A stretch of DNA of 64,000 nt from Duganella sp. sic0402 (GCF_019219065.1 NZ_JAHUWK010000015.1:47183-111182); one strand, 5' to 3'; numbered from the stretch's first letter, positions 24,648-33,420 are shown. A program made the numbers and translations. Notes: generated by a model from the sequence alone, not told the origin.

Positions 24648-26807
24648 CTATGCGGCCAGCGCCGCCAAGGGCCCCTTGCCGCCGACGCTGTTCATCAGCG
24701 CCGCCACGTCCAGGATCAGGGCTACTTCTCCGTTACCCAGAATGGTGGAGCCGCTGATGCATTTGACCTCGCTGAACATCGGGCTGAGTGGCTTGATCAC
24801 GGTCTGGAATTCGCCCAGCAGCGTATCCACCACCAGCCCGGCGCGCTGGTTGCCGAAGCGGATCACCACAATGCTCTCGCGCCGCGTGGCGCTGCCATCG
24901 ATGCGGAATAGCGTGCGCAGGCGCACCAGCGGCAGCACCTGCCCGCGCAGATTGGTATAGTCCTGGCCTGGCTCGGTGGCGTACTCGATGCATTCCTCGA
25001 TCATATCCAGTGGAATGACGAACACCGACGCGCCCAGCTGCACCAGGAAACCGTCGATGATGGCCAGCGTCAGCGGCAGGCGCACGGTGACGGTGGTGCC
25101 CTCGCCTTCCTTGCTGCCGACATCCACGCTGCCGCGCAGCGCCTGGATATTCCGCTTGACCACATCCATGCCGACGCCACGCCCGGACAGATTGGTGATC
25201 TTCTCCGCCGTCGAAAAGCCGGCTTCAAAAATCAGGTTGTAGATTTCACTGTCGCTCAGCTTGCGCTCGGGGTCCACCAGCCCGCGCTCGATGGCCTTGG
25301 CCAGAATTTTTTCTTTGCGCAGGCCGCCGCCATCGTCGCTGACTTCGATGACGATGCTGCCCGACTCGTGGAAGGCGTTCAGCTTGATCATGCCCTTGGC
25401 CGGCTTGCCTACCGCCAGCCGTGCCTCGGCTGGTTCGATGCCGTGGTCCATGGCGTTGCGCACCAGGTGCATCAGCGGATCGCCGATTTTCTCCACCACG
25501 GTCTTGTCCAGTTCCGCATCTTCGCCATCGACGATCAGGCCGATATCCTTGCCCAGCTCGCGCGCCACATCATGGACCACGCGCTGGAAGCGGTTGAAGG
25601 TAGCGCCGATCTTCACCATGCGCAGCTCCAGCGCCGCATCGCGCACATCCTCCACCAGCCCGCTCAGCGTGGACGTGCACTCCAGCAGCTCGCTGTTCTG
25701 TATGTGCTGGCCGATCATATTGGCGCGCGCACCGGCGATAATCAGCTCACCCACCAGATCGATCAGCCTATCCAGTTTGTCGGAGTCGACGCGGATCGAG
25801 CGGCTCTCCTGCGCCTTCTGTTCGCTGACCTGCTTCTGCTTGGCCAGTGCCGCCTCCACCACCACCGGCGGCACATTGCCGGCGCCGACCAGAATGCTGC
25901 CCAGCTGCTGCGGTGCGAGCGCCTGTTCCTGCTTGCCTGACTGCTGCTGCAAGGCCTCTTCCAGTTCATGCGCGGTAACGCTGCCGCAATGGACCAGGAT
26001 TTCACCCAGCCGTGCGGCGCGCTCCGGCAGAGCGCGGATCAGGTCAACATACTCGGACACCTTGCTGTTCGGCGGGATGATGCGGATCTCGCAGTCATCC
26101 TGCACAAACTCGAACACGCCGGCAATCGCCGCGCGATCGGCGGTACTGTCGAAGGCGATTTCAAAGCCGAGGTAGCACTGTTCTGCATCCATTTCCTCGG
26201 CCGATGGCAGCGCGTCAGGCAGCGTGGCGATACCAACCACGCGCCCCAGCTTGCCCAGGTAGCGCAGGAAGGCGATTGGGTCCATGCCGTTTTGCAGCAC
26301 GCTGCGGCCGAAGCGCAGCGAGATATGCCAGTAGTCGCTATCGCCGCGCTGAGCGTCTATGCGTTCGACGCCAGGTTCGGCATGCAGCGCTGGCACTGCG
26401 CTGGGGGCGGCTTCGCCATCCATATGCCGGCGCAGCTGCTGTTGCAGCATTTCGCCTTCCGGTGCGGTGTCGGGGTCTTGTTCGTGACGGCCGGCCGCCA
26501 GCGCGTCCATCATGCCGGACAGGTAATCGCAGCACGACAGCAGCAGCACCACCATTTCATCGTTGAGCGTGACGCTGCCGTCGCGTACCTTGTCCAGCAG
26601 GCTTTCGACCACATGCGTGAAGGCGACGATGTGGTCCAGGCTGAACAAGCCGGCCGAACCCTTGATGGTGTGAGCCGCGCGGAAGATGGCGTTGATCGCC
26701 TCGCCCTGGTCGCCGGCCAGGTCCACATTCAGCAGCGCGTTCTCCATTTCTTCCAGCAGCTCGCGGCTCTCGGCGATAAAAGTCTGTAGCGCGTCATCCA
26801 GGTTCAT
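24648..26807 (-). CDS. cheA: Chemotaxis histidine kinase CheA
   Basis: This 719-residue kinase has the CheA layout: an HPt domain with phospho-accepting H46 (RAAHTIKGSAG), a middle region of about residues 150-330 that contains a P2-like alpha/beta stretch, a dimerisation domain (about 335-400, SDKLDRLIDLVGELI), an ATPase domain (H-box region LMHLVRNAMDHGIE, N and G boxes SDDGGGL and SGRGVGMDVV) and a CheW-like C-terminal domain (about 560-700). It phosphorylates CheY and CheB and probably the REC-EAL protein. The middle region includes a charged Gln-rich linker (EEALQQQSGKQEQALAPQQ) of unusual length. Stop and start spacings are 8-10 bp to cheW and the STAS gene. Confidence 0.95.
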   Translation of the reverse strand: MNLDDALQTFIAESRELLEEMENALLNVDLAGDQGEAINAIFRAAHTIKGSAGLFSLDHIVAFTHVVESLLDKVRDGSVTLNDEMVVLLLSCCDYLSGMMDALAAGRHEQDPDTAPEGEMLQQQLRRHMDGEAAPSAVPALHAEPGVERIDAQRGDSDYWHISLRFGRSVLQNGMDPIAFLRYLGKLGRVVGIATLPDALPSAEEMDAEQCYLGFEIAFDSTADRAAIAGVFEFVQDDCEIRIIPPNSKVSEYVDLIRALPERAARLGEILVHCGSVTAHELEEALQQQSGKQEQALAPQQLGSILVGAGNVPPVVVEAALAKQKQVSEQKAQESRSIRVDSDKLDRLIDLVGELIIAGARANMIGQHIQNSELLECTSTLSGLVEDVRDAALELRMVKIGATFNRFQRVVHDVARELGKDIGLIVDGEDAELDKTVVEKIGDPLMHLVRNAMDHGIEPAEARLAVGKPAKGMIKLNAFHESGSIVIEVSDDGGGLRKEKILAKAIERGLVDPERKLSDSEIYNLIFEAGFSTAEKITNLSGRGVGMDVVKRNIQALRGSVDVGSKEGEGTTVTVRLPLTLAIIDGFLVQLGASVFVIPLDMIEECIEYATEPGQDYTNLRGQVLPLVRLRTLFRIDGSATRRESIVVIRFGNQRAGLVVDTLLGEFQTVIKPLSPMFSEVKCISGSTILGNGEVALILDVAALMNSVGGKGPLAALAA

Positions 26808-26817
26808 GGCTCTTCCC

Positions 26818-27114
26818 TCAAGCGTGTATCAGCACGGCGTCGCCGAAGAAGGCGACCAGGTCCAGCATTTCAAAGATTTCCACCACGGCGGGGCTGTGCT
26901 GCACCAGGCGCAGCGTGCGCTGTTCGGCGGCGGCCACCTGCTTGGCCAGCATCAGCACCTGCAAGCCTGCGGTATCCAGCTCGGTCACGCCGGATAAATC
27001 GATTTCCAGCAGCCGTGCCTTGCGCAGCGCTTCCAGCACACTGACTTTCAAGTCGGCGGCGCGGTAAATCGTCAGCTCGCCGTCGAGGGCAATACGGGTG
27101 ATTTCATCGGCCAT
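26818..27114 (-). CDS. STAS-domain protein of the chemosensory operon
   Basis: This 98-residue protein is a single STAS domain: a first strand ITRIALDGELTIYRAADL, then LLEIDLSGVTELDTAGLQVL and RLVQHSPAVVEIFEMLDL. In SpoIIAA-type antagonists a phosphorylatable Ser stands in DSSG; here the motif is DTAG, leaving T48 as the only candidate. STAS proteins occur next to CheA in several betaproteobacterial and gammaproteobacterial chemosensory clusters, where their role is poorly understood. It lies between cheY and cheA with 15- and 10-bp gaps. It could bind the kinase or a partner switch; no partner phosphatase is encoded nearby. Confidence 0.88.
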   Translation of the reverse strand: MADEITRIALDGELTIYRAADLKVSVLEALRKARLLEIDLSGVTELDTAGLQVLMLAKQVAAAEQRTLRLVQHSPAVVEIFEMLDLVAFFGDAVLIHA

Positions 27115-27129
27115 GGCAGCCTCCGTTGA

Positions 27130-27498
27130 TTATGGCAGCACCAGCTTGGCGACGGCGCCCAGCAGCACCTCCGGCTTGAACGGCTTGACCACCCAGGCTT
27201 TCGCCCCGGCCGCCTTGCCCTCTTCCTTCTTGCTCTCCTGCGACTCAGTAGTCAGCATGATCACCGGCGTGAACTTGTAATTGGGCAGCTGCTTGAATTG
27301 CTTGACGAACGTGATGCCATCCATATTCGGCATATTCACATCGCACACCACCAGATGAATTTTCTGCCCGGTGCATTTGGACAGCGCGTCCACGCCATCG
27401 CGGCCCTCGATCACATCGTAGCCGGCGCCCTTCAGCGCAATCCCGACCACCTGGCGCAGCGAGGCCGAATCATCCACCACCATAATGGTTTTTCCCAT
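27130..27498 (-). CDS. cheY: Chemotaxis response regulator CheY
   Basis: This 122-residue protein is a single receiver domain with the acidic pair D9 and D10, phosphorylation site D53 in VVCDVNMPNMDG, T83/T84 and conserved K105 in WVVKPF. Length and motifs are those of CheY. It is the second gene of the operon, after an MCP and before the STAS gene. Whether it acts on the flagellar switch or serves a different output cannot be told from sequence; no flagellar genes are in the window. Confidence 0.93.
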   Translation of the reverse strand: MGKTIMVVDDSASLRQVVGIALKGAGYDVIEGRDGVDALSKCTGQKIHLVVCDVNMPNMDGITFVKQFKQLPNYKFTPVIMLTTESQESKKEEGKAAGAKAWVVKPFKPEVLLGAVAKLVLP

Positions 27499-27511
27499 AG
27501 CTTATCCACCT

Positions 27512-28675
27512 TCAGAAAAAAGTGATCTCGTCGGCGTCGGAGGCGGCCGGCGCGGCCAGCTTCGCGCCACTGTGCACCGCGTGTTCCTCGGCCATCGCAT
27601 AGGTCTTCTGCAGCGCGCCCATCAGCCGCTCCGGGTCCGGTGCTTCCAGCACGCCGCTGTCCGCATAGCGCTGGCGATACTCGCCCAGCAGCGGCGCCAG
27701 GCTTTCCATATTCGCCCGCACATGCGACATCACCTGGCTGACGCGGTCCTGGAATTGCAGCTGCACCAGCGCCTCGCCCACTTCACCCTGGATGCCGACG
27801 CTTTGCTGTTTGAGCTGTTCGGATGATTGCACCAGCGCGTCGGTCATGGCGCGGAATTCATTCAGCACCGCTTCGATCATGCCCTCGGCCGACTGCATCG
27901 ATTTGTCTTCCGCGTCGCTGGACTGCTCCGCCGCCTGGCTGGCGGCAAGAATGGCGCTGCTGATGAGGCCCACACGGTTGGTGATTTCCTTGCCGGTTTC
28001 GGCCGAGCGCATCGACAGCATGCGCACCTCGGTGGCCACCACCGCGAAGCCGGCGCCGGCCGGACCGGCACGCGCTGCTTCGATGGCGGCGTTCAGCGCC
28101 AGCAGATTGGTTTGCGCGGCGATGCTGGCCACGCCTTCGGCCATACCGCGCAGCTCGCGCGTAAAGCGTTCCAGATCCTTGATCTGCGCCAGCATGGCGT
28201 GCTTGGACGCCATCGCCGATTTCATCGTCGACACCACCGAGCCCAGCCGCGTTTCGCTGTGCGCGAACACCTCGCTCATTGAATGCTCGCCGTGGCTGCT
28301 CGCGCTGGAGACGTGCAGCGTGTTATCCAGCTTGTCGACGATATTGGAGAAGCGCGACGCCAGGTCGGAGACGGCTTCCTCCATTTGCGTGCGCGAGTTT
28401 TCGATATGCCTGCACCACACCGGCAGCACCGCGTCGGTGAAACGTTCGCGTCCTTCCAGATAGTGATCGATCATGGCGTTGTCGCCATGCACGCCGGGTG
28501 CGCCGAAGCCGCTGTCGCGCGTCAGCCAGGCCGCAGCGCCCAGCAACAGCGCCGCCCAGATCAGCGTATACCAGCCCCACGTGCTCCAGCCTGCGACGAT
28601 GGTGCCCAAGGCCCCCGCTGCGGCGAGGCCGAACGGGACTACTGTTTTGCTACTCAATCCACTTTGACTGATCAC
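27512..28675 (-). CDS. Methyl-accepting chemotaxis protein without periplasmic sensor
   Basis: This receptor of about 387 residues has a membrane hairpin near the N-terminus (FGLAAAGALGTIVAGW and YTLIWAALLLGAAAWL, with only a few residues between) and then a cytoplasmic signalling region with AAQTNLLALNAAIEAARAGPAG. No ligand domain is seen outside the membrane, and HAMP is not evident, so it may sense a cytosolic or membrane signal. I prefer the GTG at 28675 (GGGGTGG nine bases upstream); an ATG at 28765 and the open frame to 28876 are alternatives, but that extra sequence is Arg/Trp-rich and does not look coding. It ends DEITFF, an aromatic tail. First gene of the che operon. Confidence 0.85.
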   Translation of the reverse strand: MISQSGLSSKTVVPFGLAAAGALGTIVAGWSTWGWYTLIWAALLLGAAAWLTRDSGFGAPGVHGDNAMIDHYLEGRERFTDAVLPVWCRHIENSRTQMEEAVSDLASRFSNIVDKLDNTLHVSSASSHGEHSMSEVFAHSETRLGSVVSTMKSAMASKHAMLAQIKDLERFTRELRGMAEGVASIAAQTNLLALNAAIEAARAGPAGAGFAVVATEVRMLSMRSAETGKEITNRVGLISSAILAASQAAEQSSDAEDKSMQSAEGMIEAVLNEFRAMTDALVQSSEQLKQQSVGIQGEVGEALVQLQFQDRVSQVMSHVRANMESLAPLLGEYRQRYADSGVLEAPDPERLMGALQKTYAMAEEHAVHSGAKLAAPAASDADEITFF

Positions 28676-28835
28676 TGGACGCCACCCCACTGTCGTAGCC
28701 GGGCGCCACACAGGCAGCGCCTTCCGGGAGGTCCACTGTAGCGCAGAAACGCGCGCACGCGCCATCAACTCATAGCGAATGCGAAGCCTGTTGCAACGAT
28801 ACAACCGCTGTTGACGGCGGCGTCGATTCGGTCGT

Positions 28836-30443
28836 TCAGCGCAATCGCGCAGGTGCTGCACTGCGCAACGCCACACGCGACGCAGCCACTTGATCCAGCT
28901 TGAAAATGCTGACCGCGTCGGCCAGCCGTGCAGCCTGTTCCTGCATGGCGCCTGCTGCTGCGGCAGCCTGTTCCACCAGCGCCGCGTTCTGCTGCGTCAC
29001 GTGGTCCATCTGCGCCACCGCCTGGTTGATCTGTTCGATGCCGTGCGTCTGCTCCACGCTGGCGTTGCTGATCTCCTCCATGATGGCAGTGACTCGCTCG
29101 ATGCTATGCACTACCTCGCCCATGGTGCTGCCGGCCTGGCCCACCAGCTGCGTGCCCGCCTCCACCTTGCCGACCGAATCATCAATCAGCGCCTTGATCT
29201 CCTTGGCGGCGCCGGCCGAACGCTGCGCCAGGTTGCGCACCTCGGACGCTACCACCGCAAAGCCGCGTCCCTGTTCGCCGGCGCGCGCCGCTTCCACCGC
29301 CGCATTCAACGCCAGGATATTGGTCTGGAAGGCGATGCCATCGATCACGCCGATGATATCGACTATCTTCTTGGAAGACGCATCGATCGAGGCCATGGTG
29401 CGCACCACGTCCGACACCACCGCGCCGCCGCGCTGCGCCACGTCGGCGGCATTGGCCGCCAGCTGGTTGGCCTGGCGCGCATTGTCGGCATTCTGTTTGA
29501 CGGTGCTGGTCAGCTCCTCCATCGACGCGGCGGTTTCTTCCAGCGAGCTGGCCTGCTCCTCGGTGCGCGACGACAGGTCGAGATTACCGGCGGCGATTTC
29601 CGACGAGGCAGTGCTGATGGCATCAGTGCCGTTGCGTACCTGGCCGACGATGCGCACCAGGCTGGACGACATGCGCTGCAGCGCATGCAGCAGCTTGCCC
29701 GGTTCATCCTTGCTGTAGTCGCCGGCCGCGCGTTCCACATTGCCGGCCAGGTCGCCCTCGGCCACGCGTTCAGCCAGCGCCACCGCTTCATTGATCGGGC
29801 CGGTAATGCCCTGGGTCAGCCACCAGGCGAAGGCCACGCCAAACGCCACCACCAGCACCGCCAGCAGCGCCAGCTGGTTACGGCTCTGCTCGGCGACTTC
29901 GTCGATGTGCTGGGCGGCGATGTCGATCTGCTTGCGCTGGTGATCCAGAATGCGCTGCAGATTGGCTTCATATACCTTGGTGGCCGGCAGGAACACCTGC
30001 TCCAGCAGGCGCGCCGCCTCGGCCGGATCGCCGGCGGTCTTGGCCTTGGTCAGCGCGTCGCGCGAACTCAGGTAAGCCTGGCGGGAAGCGTTCAGCTCCA
30101 CCATCAGCGGCTTGTCATCGTCGTTGGTCAGTTCTTCGATCTGCTTGATCAATTTTTGCGAATGGTCGGTGGCGGCCTTGGTCTCGGCGGCGAAGAAGCC
30201 GGCCAGCGACGGGTCGGCGCTCTTGGCGATGGCGGTGGCGCGGCGTATGCCGGTGGAGACGTTGCGCGCCCAGTCGGACACCATGCGTTCCTTGGCCAGC
30301 GGCTGCGCCATCATGTCGCGCGTGGCGTTGGCCACGCCTTGCAGGCGGTAGATGCCAAGGCCGGTGTTCAGGACGAGAATCGCCAAAATAATAGTGAAGC
30401 CCAGTGCCATCCGGCGACCGATGCTCAGGTCGGTGATTTTCAT
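28836..30443 (-). CDS. Methyl-accepting chemotaxis protein, Tar-like layout
   Basis: This 535-residue receptor starts MKITDLSIGRRMALGF with GGGG upstream. TM1 is at about residues 12-30, followed by a four-helix-type periplasmic sensor (about 35-185), TM2 at about 190-210 (LLAVLVVAFGVAFAWWL), HAMP (about 212-265, AERVAEGDLAGNVE) and an MA signalling domain with FQTNILALNAAVEAARAGEQG. Unlike the other three MCPs of this region it lacks the aromatic C-terminal tail (it ends SAAPARLR) and its signalling tip differs, so it may belong to another chemosensory array. It is upstream of the che operon on the same strand, 160 bp away. Confidence 0.92.
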   Translation of the reverse strand: MKITDLSIGRRMALGFTIILAILVLNTGLGIYRLQGVANATRDMMAQPLAKERMVSDWARNVSTGIRRATAIAKSADPSLAGFFAAETKAATDHSQKLIKQIEELTNDDDKPLMVELNASRQAYLSSRDALTKAKTAGDPAEAARLLEQVFLPATKVYEANLQRILDHQRKQIDIAAQHIDEVAEQSRNQLALLAVLVVAFGVAFAWWLTQGITGPINEAVALAERVAEGDLAGNVERAAGDYSKDEPGKLLHALQRMSSSLVRIVGQVRNGTDAISTASSEIAAGNLDLSSRTEEQASSLEETAASMEELTSTVKQNADNARQANQLAANAADVAQRGGAVVSDVVRTMASIDASSKKIVDIIGVIDGIAFQTNILALNAAVEAARAGEQGRGFAVVASEVRNLAQRSAGAAKEIKALIDDSVGKVEAGTQLVGQAGSTMGEVVHSIERVTAIMEEISNASVEQTHGIEQINQAVAQMDHVTQQNAALVEQAAAAAGAMQEQAARLADAVSIFKLDQVAASRVALRSAAPARLR

Positions 30444-30619
30444 ATGTCCCCTGCAATTAAAAGTTAAAATAGTTGAATAATGGTAACTCAAAATCATTTT
30501 TTAGTGGCGGGAACGTCAATTTATTGAAGTTTGAAATATATTTTTAATTTTCGTTCTAATTTGCAACAAATATTGTGTCAACGACTTTGAAACCGTTTAC
30601 ACTTTCAGCTTCGTTTTTG

Positions 30620-30648
30620 CTGCCGACCATAAACAACATTGTCGGCAG
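30620..30648. promoter_or_regulatory. Inverted repeat upstream of Crp-like gene
   Basis: CTGCCGAC (30620-30627) and GTCGGCAG (30641-30648) form perfect eight-base arms with a 13-base AT-rich spacer, 30 bp before the Crp/Fnr-type gene. Centre-to-centre spacing of about two helical turns would suit a dimeric regulator, possibly autoregulation; alternatively it is an RNA hairpin in the leader. The rest of the 235-bp gap is AT-rich and holds no other clear element. Confidence 0.4.
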
Positions 30649-30678
30649 AACATCCACCGCCACTCCTAAAAAACTGAG

Positions 30679-31299
30679 ATGAGCACAACCTTTCTGGAAC
30701 ACCGCGCGAAATACCGCGAAGTCATCGCACGCCGTTACGGCGTGACTACCGAACTATACGACGAGGCTAGCCGCCTGCTGGCGCCACTCGCCACGCCGTT
30801 CAGCGTGCGCAAGGGCGAGTACCTGCAGCGCATCGGCACGCCCGCGCAATACATCCACTGGCTGCACGCCGGCGTGGCGCGCACCGGCTTCATCACCGAA
30901 TCCGGCAACGAAGTCACGCTGCACTTCCAGTCCGACGGCGACGCCGTGGGCGCGCACGACGACCTGCTGCGCGCGCGCGAGGACGAGCCGGCGATCAATT
31001 TCGTGGTGGCGGAAACCGCCGTCCAGGGCTACCGCCTGGACTGGTCCGAAGTCAGTGCGCTGTATGAAAGTAACAGCCGCCTGCGCGATTACTACCTGGG
31101 TGCGGCGCAGCGCAGCATCATCGACCAGAGCCGCCGGCTGTACCTGAACGCCTCGCCGGCGCAGGGCCGCCTGAACGCCTTCCGCCGCGAGTACCCAGGC
31201 CTGGAGCAGCGCATCTCGCAAAAGGTCGTGGCTTCCTTCCTGGGCATCACGCCGCAATATATGTCGCAGCTGCTGCGCCAGGACGGCAGCAAGGCATAA
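30679..31299 (+). CDS. Crp/Fnr-family transcriptional regulator
   Basis: This 206-residue protein has a cyclic-nucleotide-binding-like beta-roll (about residues 30-130: FSVRKGEYLQRIGTPAQYIHWL, GVARTGFITESGNEVTLHF) and a C-terminal region with a helix-turn-helix-like stretch, ISQKVVASFLGITPQYMSQLLR (in pieces, about 176-198). No Fe-S cysteines are present, so it is not an FNR-type oxygen sensor. The cAMP-contact residues of CRP are not conserved as far as I can see, so the effector is unknown. It is divergent from an MCP gene and is followed by a strong hairpin shared with panD. Confidence 0.82.
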   Translation: MSTTFLEHRAKYREVIARRYGVTTELYDEASRLLAPLATPFSVRKGEYLQRIGTPAQYIHWLHAGVARTGFITESGNEVTLHFQSDGDAVGAHDDLLRAREDEPAINFVVAETAVQGYRLDWSEVSALYESNSRLRDYYLGAAQRSIIDQSRRLYLNASPAQGRLNAFRREYPGLEQRISQKVVASFLGITPQYMSQLLRQDGSKA

Positions 31300-31302
31300 A
31301 AA

Positions 31303-31328
31303 AAGAGGCGCTCCGGGGAGCGCCTCTT
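31303..31328 (-). terminator. Rho-independent terminator between Crp-like gene and panD
   Basis: A perfect 12-bp stem, AAGAGGCGCTCC paired with GGAGCGCCTCTT around a GG loop, lies between the convergent genes. A run of A residues (31298-31304) precedes it on the plus strand, which gives a U-tract for minus-strand transcription out of panD. For the plus strand the downstream sequence is only moderately T-rich, so it probably works best for panD but may serve both. Confidence 0.85.
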
Positions 31329-31360
31329 GCTTGCTGCTTGCTTAATGCTGGTAGCCTGAA

Positions 31361-31720
31361 TTACTTCTTCACGCTCTTGATCTTGTTGTTTTCGTCGACG
31401 AAAACCAGCTTCGGCACGTGCGTCTCGATTTCCGCGTCGGTCATCGGACCGTAGGTGCAGATGATCAGCAGGTCGCCCAGCTGCGCCTTGCGCGCGGCTG
31501 CGCCATTCAGCGAAATCTCGCCGCTACCGCGCTTGCCTGGAATGGCGTAGGTGGCGAAACGCTCGCCGTTGTTGACGTTATACAGCTCGATCTGTTCGTT
31601 GACCTTGATGTCGGCGGCTTCCAGCAGATCCACGTCGATACCGCAGGAACCTTCGTAGTTCAGGTCAGCCTGGGTCACCGTTACGCGGTGCAGCTTGGAG
31701 CGCAGCATAATACGTTGCAT
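31361..31720 (-). CDS. panD: Aspartate 1-decarboxylase PanD
   Basis: This 119-residue protein is the pyruvoyl-dependent enzyme that makes beta-alanine from aspartate for pantothenate and coenzyme A synthesis. Self-cleavage occurs between G24 and S25 in YEGSCGID, which creates the pyruvoyl group. The opening MQRIMLRSKLHRVTVTQADL and the GERFATYAIPGKRGSGEISLNGAAARK region are characteristic (read in pieces). It is transcribed alone on the minus strand with a strong terminator immediately downstream. Length and motifs are normal. Confidence 0.97.
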   Translation of the reverse strand: MQRIMLRSKLHRVTVTQADLNYEGSCGIDVDLLEAADIKVNEQIELYNVNNGERFATYAIPGKRGSGEISLNGAAARKAQLGDLLIICTYGPMTDAEIETHVPKLVFVDENNKIKSVKK

Positions 31721-31818
31721 AGCATTCTTTCCTTCGATAGTAATCGTTCAAACTTGGCATCCTGGCCAGGCAGGGGCAGCGACGCGAGGGCGGCATTGTA
31801 CCATCAGCCGCCCCAGGC

Positions 31819-33420
31819 TTACTGCTTGGCCGCCGCCTTCACCGGCGTGAACAGCAGGTCGCGGAAGTCGTAGCTGAAGTCGGTTTCGGTGGAAATCGGC
31901 GCCATCTTCATGCGCTCGATGCTGCCGTCCGGATTCAGCGCGAAGGTCACATACGCATCGGCGTTGAAGTTGCGTTCCTTCCAGCGCACGATGAAGGTAT
32001 CGTGCTGGAAGTGCTCCAGTTCCCCGCTCAGGTCCGGCGTGCGCGCGAAACGCAGGATGCGCTTGCCGCCCTCTTCGCGGATGCTGGCCTTGCCGTACCA
32101 TGCGTCCTCATACTCGCCATCGTAGGCCGCCAGCGGCAGCGACGGTTGCGATTCCGCCGCGCGCGCCGTGTGCTCCTTGCCCTGGCGCTCAAGCTCTTCC
32201 TTGTGCATCGCTGCTTCCTGCTCGGCATACAGCTTGATCCAGTCGGTCGGTGCCACTTTCAGGTACTGGTCGAGGATGCGGTAGTACAGCGAGGCCATGG
32301 CCGGGCTATTCTCGGCATTGGTCAGGATGGCGATGCCCAGCTTCTCTTCCGGCACCATCAGCACGGTCGAATAAAAGCCCTGCAATGCGCCGCCGTGCAT
32401 GGCGATCTTGCGGCCCTTGTAGTCGCGCAGCTGGAAGCCCAGGCCATAGGCGTAGAAGTTCGGCTTGGTGGCGGCCAGCGCCGGCTTGGGTTCGCGGATG
32501 CGCATCGGCGTCTGCTGGGTCCACATTTCAGCAGCCTGCTTGGCGCTGAACAGCTGCTGACCGTTTTCCAGTTTGCCGTTGTTGAGCAACACCGTCATCC
32601 AGCGCGCGATGTCTTCGGCGCTGGTGTTGATGCCGACCGCGCCCACTGCGTTCGGCACCGGCATGGGCTTGACCACCGCGATCTTGTCGTTGATCTTGCT
32701 GTGCGGCGCCGAGTAGTCGCTACTGGCCAGCATCTCGGCCACGCTGGTGGTGGTGCCGGTCATCCCCAACGGCGTCAGGATACGTTCGCGGATCGCCTCC
32801 CCCCATGGCTTGCCGGCCTTCTCGGCGATGATCTTGCCGGCCACGATGTACAGCAGATTGTCATAGGCGTAGCTGGCACGGAAGCTGGTGGCCGGCTTGA
32901 TGTAGCGTAGCTTCTCGATGATTTCGTCGGTGCTGAACTGGGTGCTTGGCCACCACAGCAAATCGCCGGCGCCCAAACCGAGGCCGCTGCGGTGGGTCAG
33001 CAGGTCGCGCACCGTCATCTGGCCGGTGACATAGGAGTCATACATCTGGAAGCCCGGCAGGTGCCTGGTGACCGGATCGTCCCAGGCCACTTTGCCTTCG
33101 TCCACCAGCATCGCCAGGCCGGCGGCGGTGAAGGCCTTGGAGTTGGAGGCGACTTCAAACAGCGTCTTGCCATCCACCGGTGCCGGCTCGCCCAGCTTGC
33201 GCACGCCATAGCCTTTGGCCGCAACCACCTTGCCATCCTTGACGATGGCAATCGCCATGCCCGGCACGTCGAAGGTTTTCAGTGCGCGGTTGACATCCGC
33301 ATCCAAGTTAAAGGCAGGAACGGACGCTGCCGCCGGCGCCGCCATCACTGGCGCGCTCGCGACCGCGCCCCAGACAGCCAGCGCCAATGCGGTGGCTGCG
33401 AAGGTACGATGCATTTTCAT
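31819..33420 (-). CDS. Serine hydrolase, class C beta-lactamase family, exported
   Basis: This 533-residue protein has a signal peptide (cleavage near VMA-AP at about residue 28), a penicillin-binding-protein-like serine hydrolase domain (about 40-385) and a C-terminal extension of about 110 residues resembling DUF3471. The active-site elements are S92 and K95 in the SxxK motif (ASNSKAF), Y186-D-N188 and the HGGALQG box. Such proteins act as peptidases or esterases on D-amino acid peptides or esters, and few are true beta-lactamases. The start overlaps the end of the M1 aminopeptidase gene by four bases, so the two are made together. Substrate unknown. Confidence 0.88.
   Translation of the reverse strand: MKMHRTFAATALALAVWGAVASAPVMAAPAAASVPAFNLDADVNRALKTFDVPGMAIAIVKDGKVVAAKGYGVRKLGEPAPVDGKTLFEVASNSKAFTAAGLAMLVDEGKVAWDDPVTRHLPGFQMYDSYVTGQMTVRDLLTHRSGLGLGAGDLLWWPSTQFSTDEIIEKLRYIKPATSFRASYAYDNLLYIVAGKIIAEKAGKPWGEAIRERILTPLGMTGTTTSVAEMLASSDYSAPHSKINDKIAVVKPMPVPNAVGAVGINTSAEDIARWMTVLLNNGKLENGQQLFSAKQAAEMWTQQTPMRIREPKPALAATKPNFYAYGLGFQLRDYKGRKIAMHGGALQGFYSTVLMVPEEKLGIAILTNAENSPAMASLYYRILDQYLKVAPTDWIKLYAEQEAAMHKEELERQGKEHTARAAESQPSLPLAAYDGEYEDAWYGKASIREEGGKRILRFARTPDLSGELEHFQHDTFIVRWKERNFNADAYVTFALNPDGSIERMKMAPISTETDFSYDFRDLLFTPVKAAAKQ

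Noticed and set aside
31819..33420. Beta-lactamase resistance gene
   Set aside because: The motifs are those of the wide serine hydrolase family, the protein has a C-terminal DUF3471-like extension, and it is coupled to an aminopeptidase gene. Nothing specific points to antibiotic hydrolysis.
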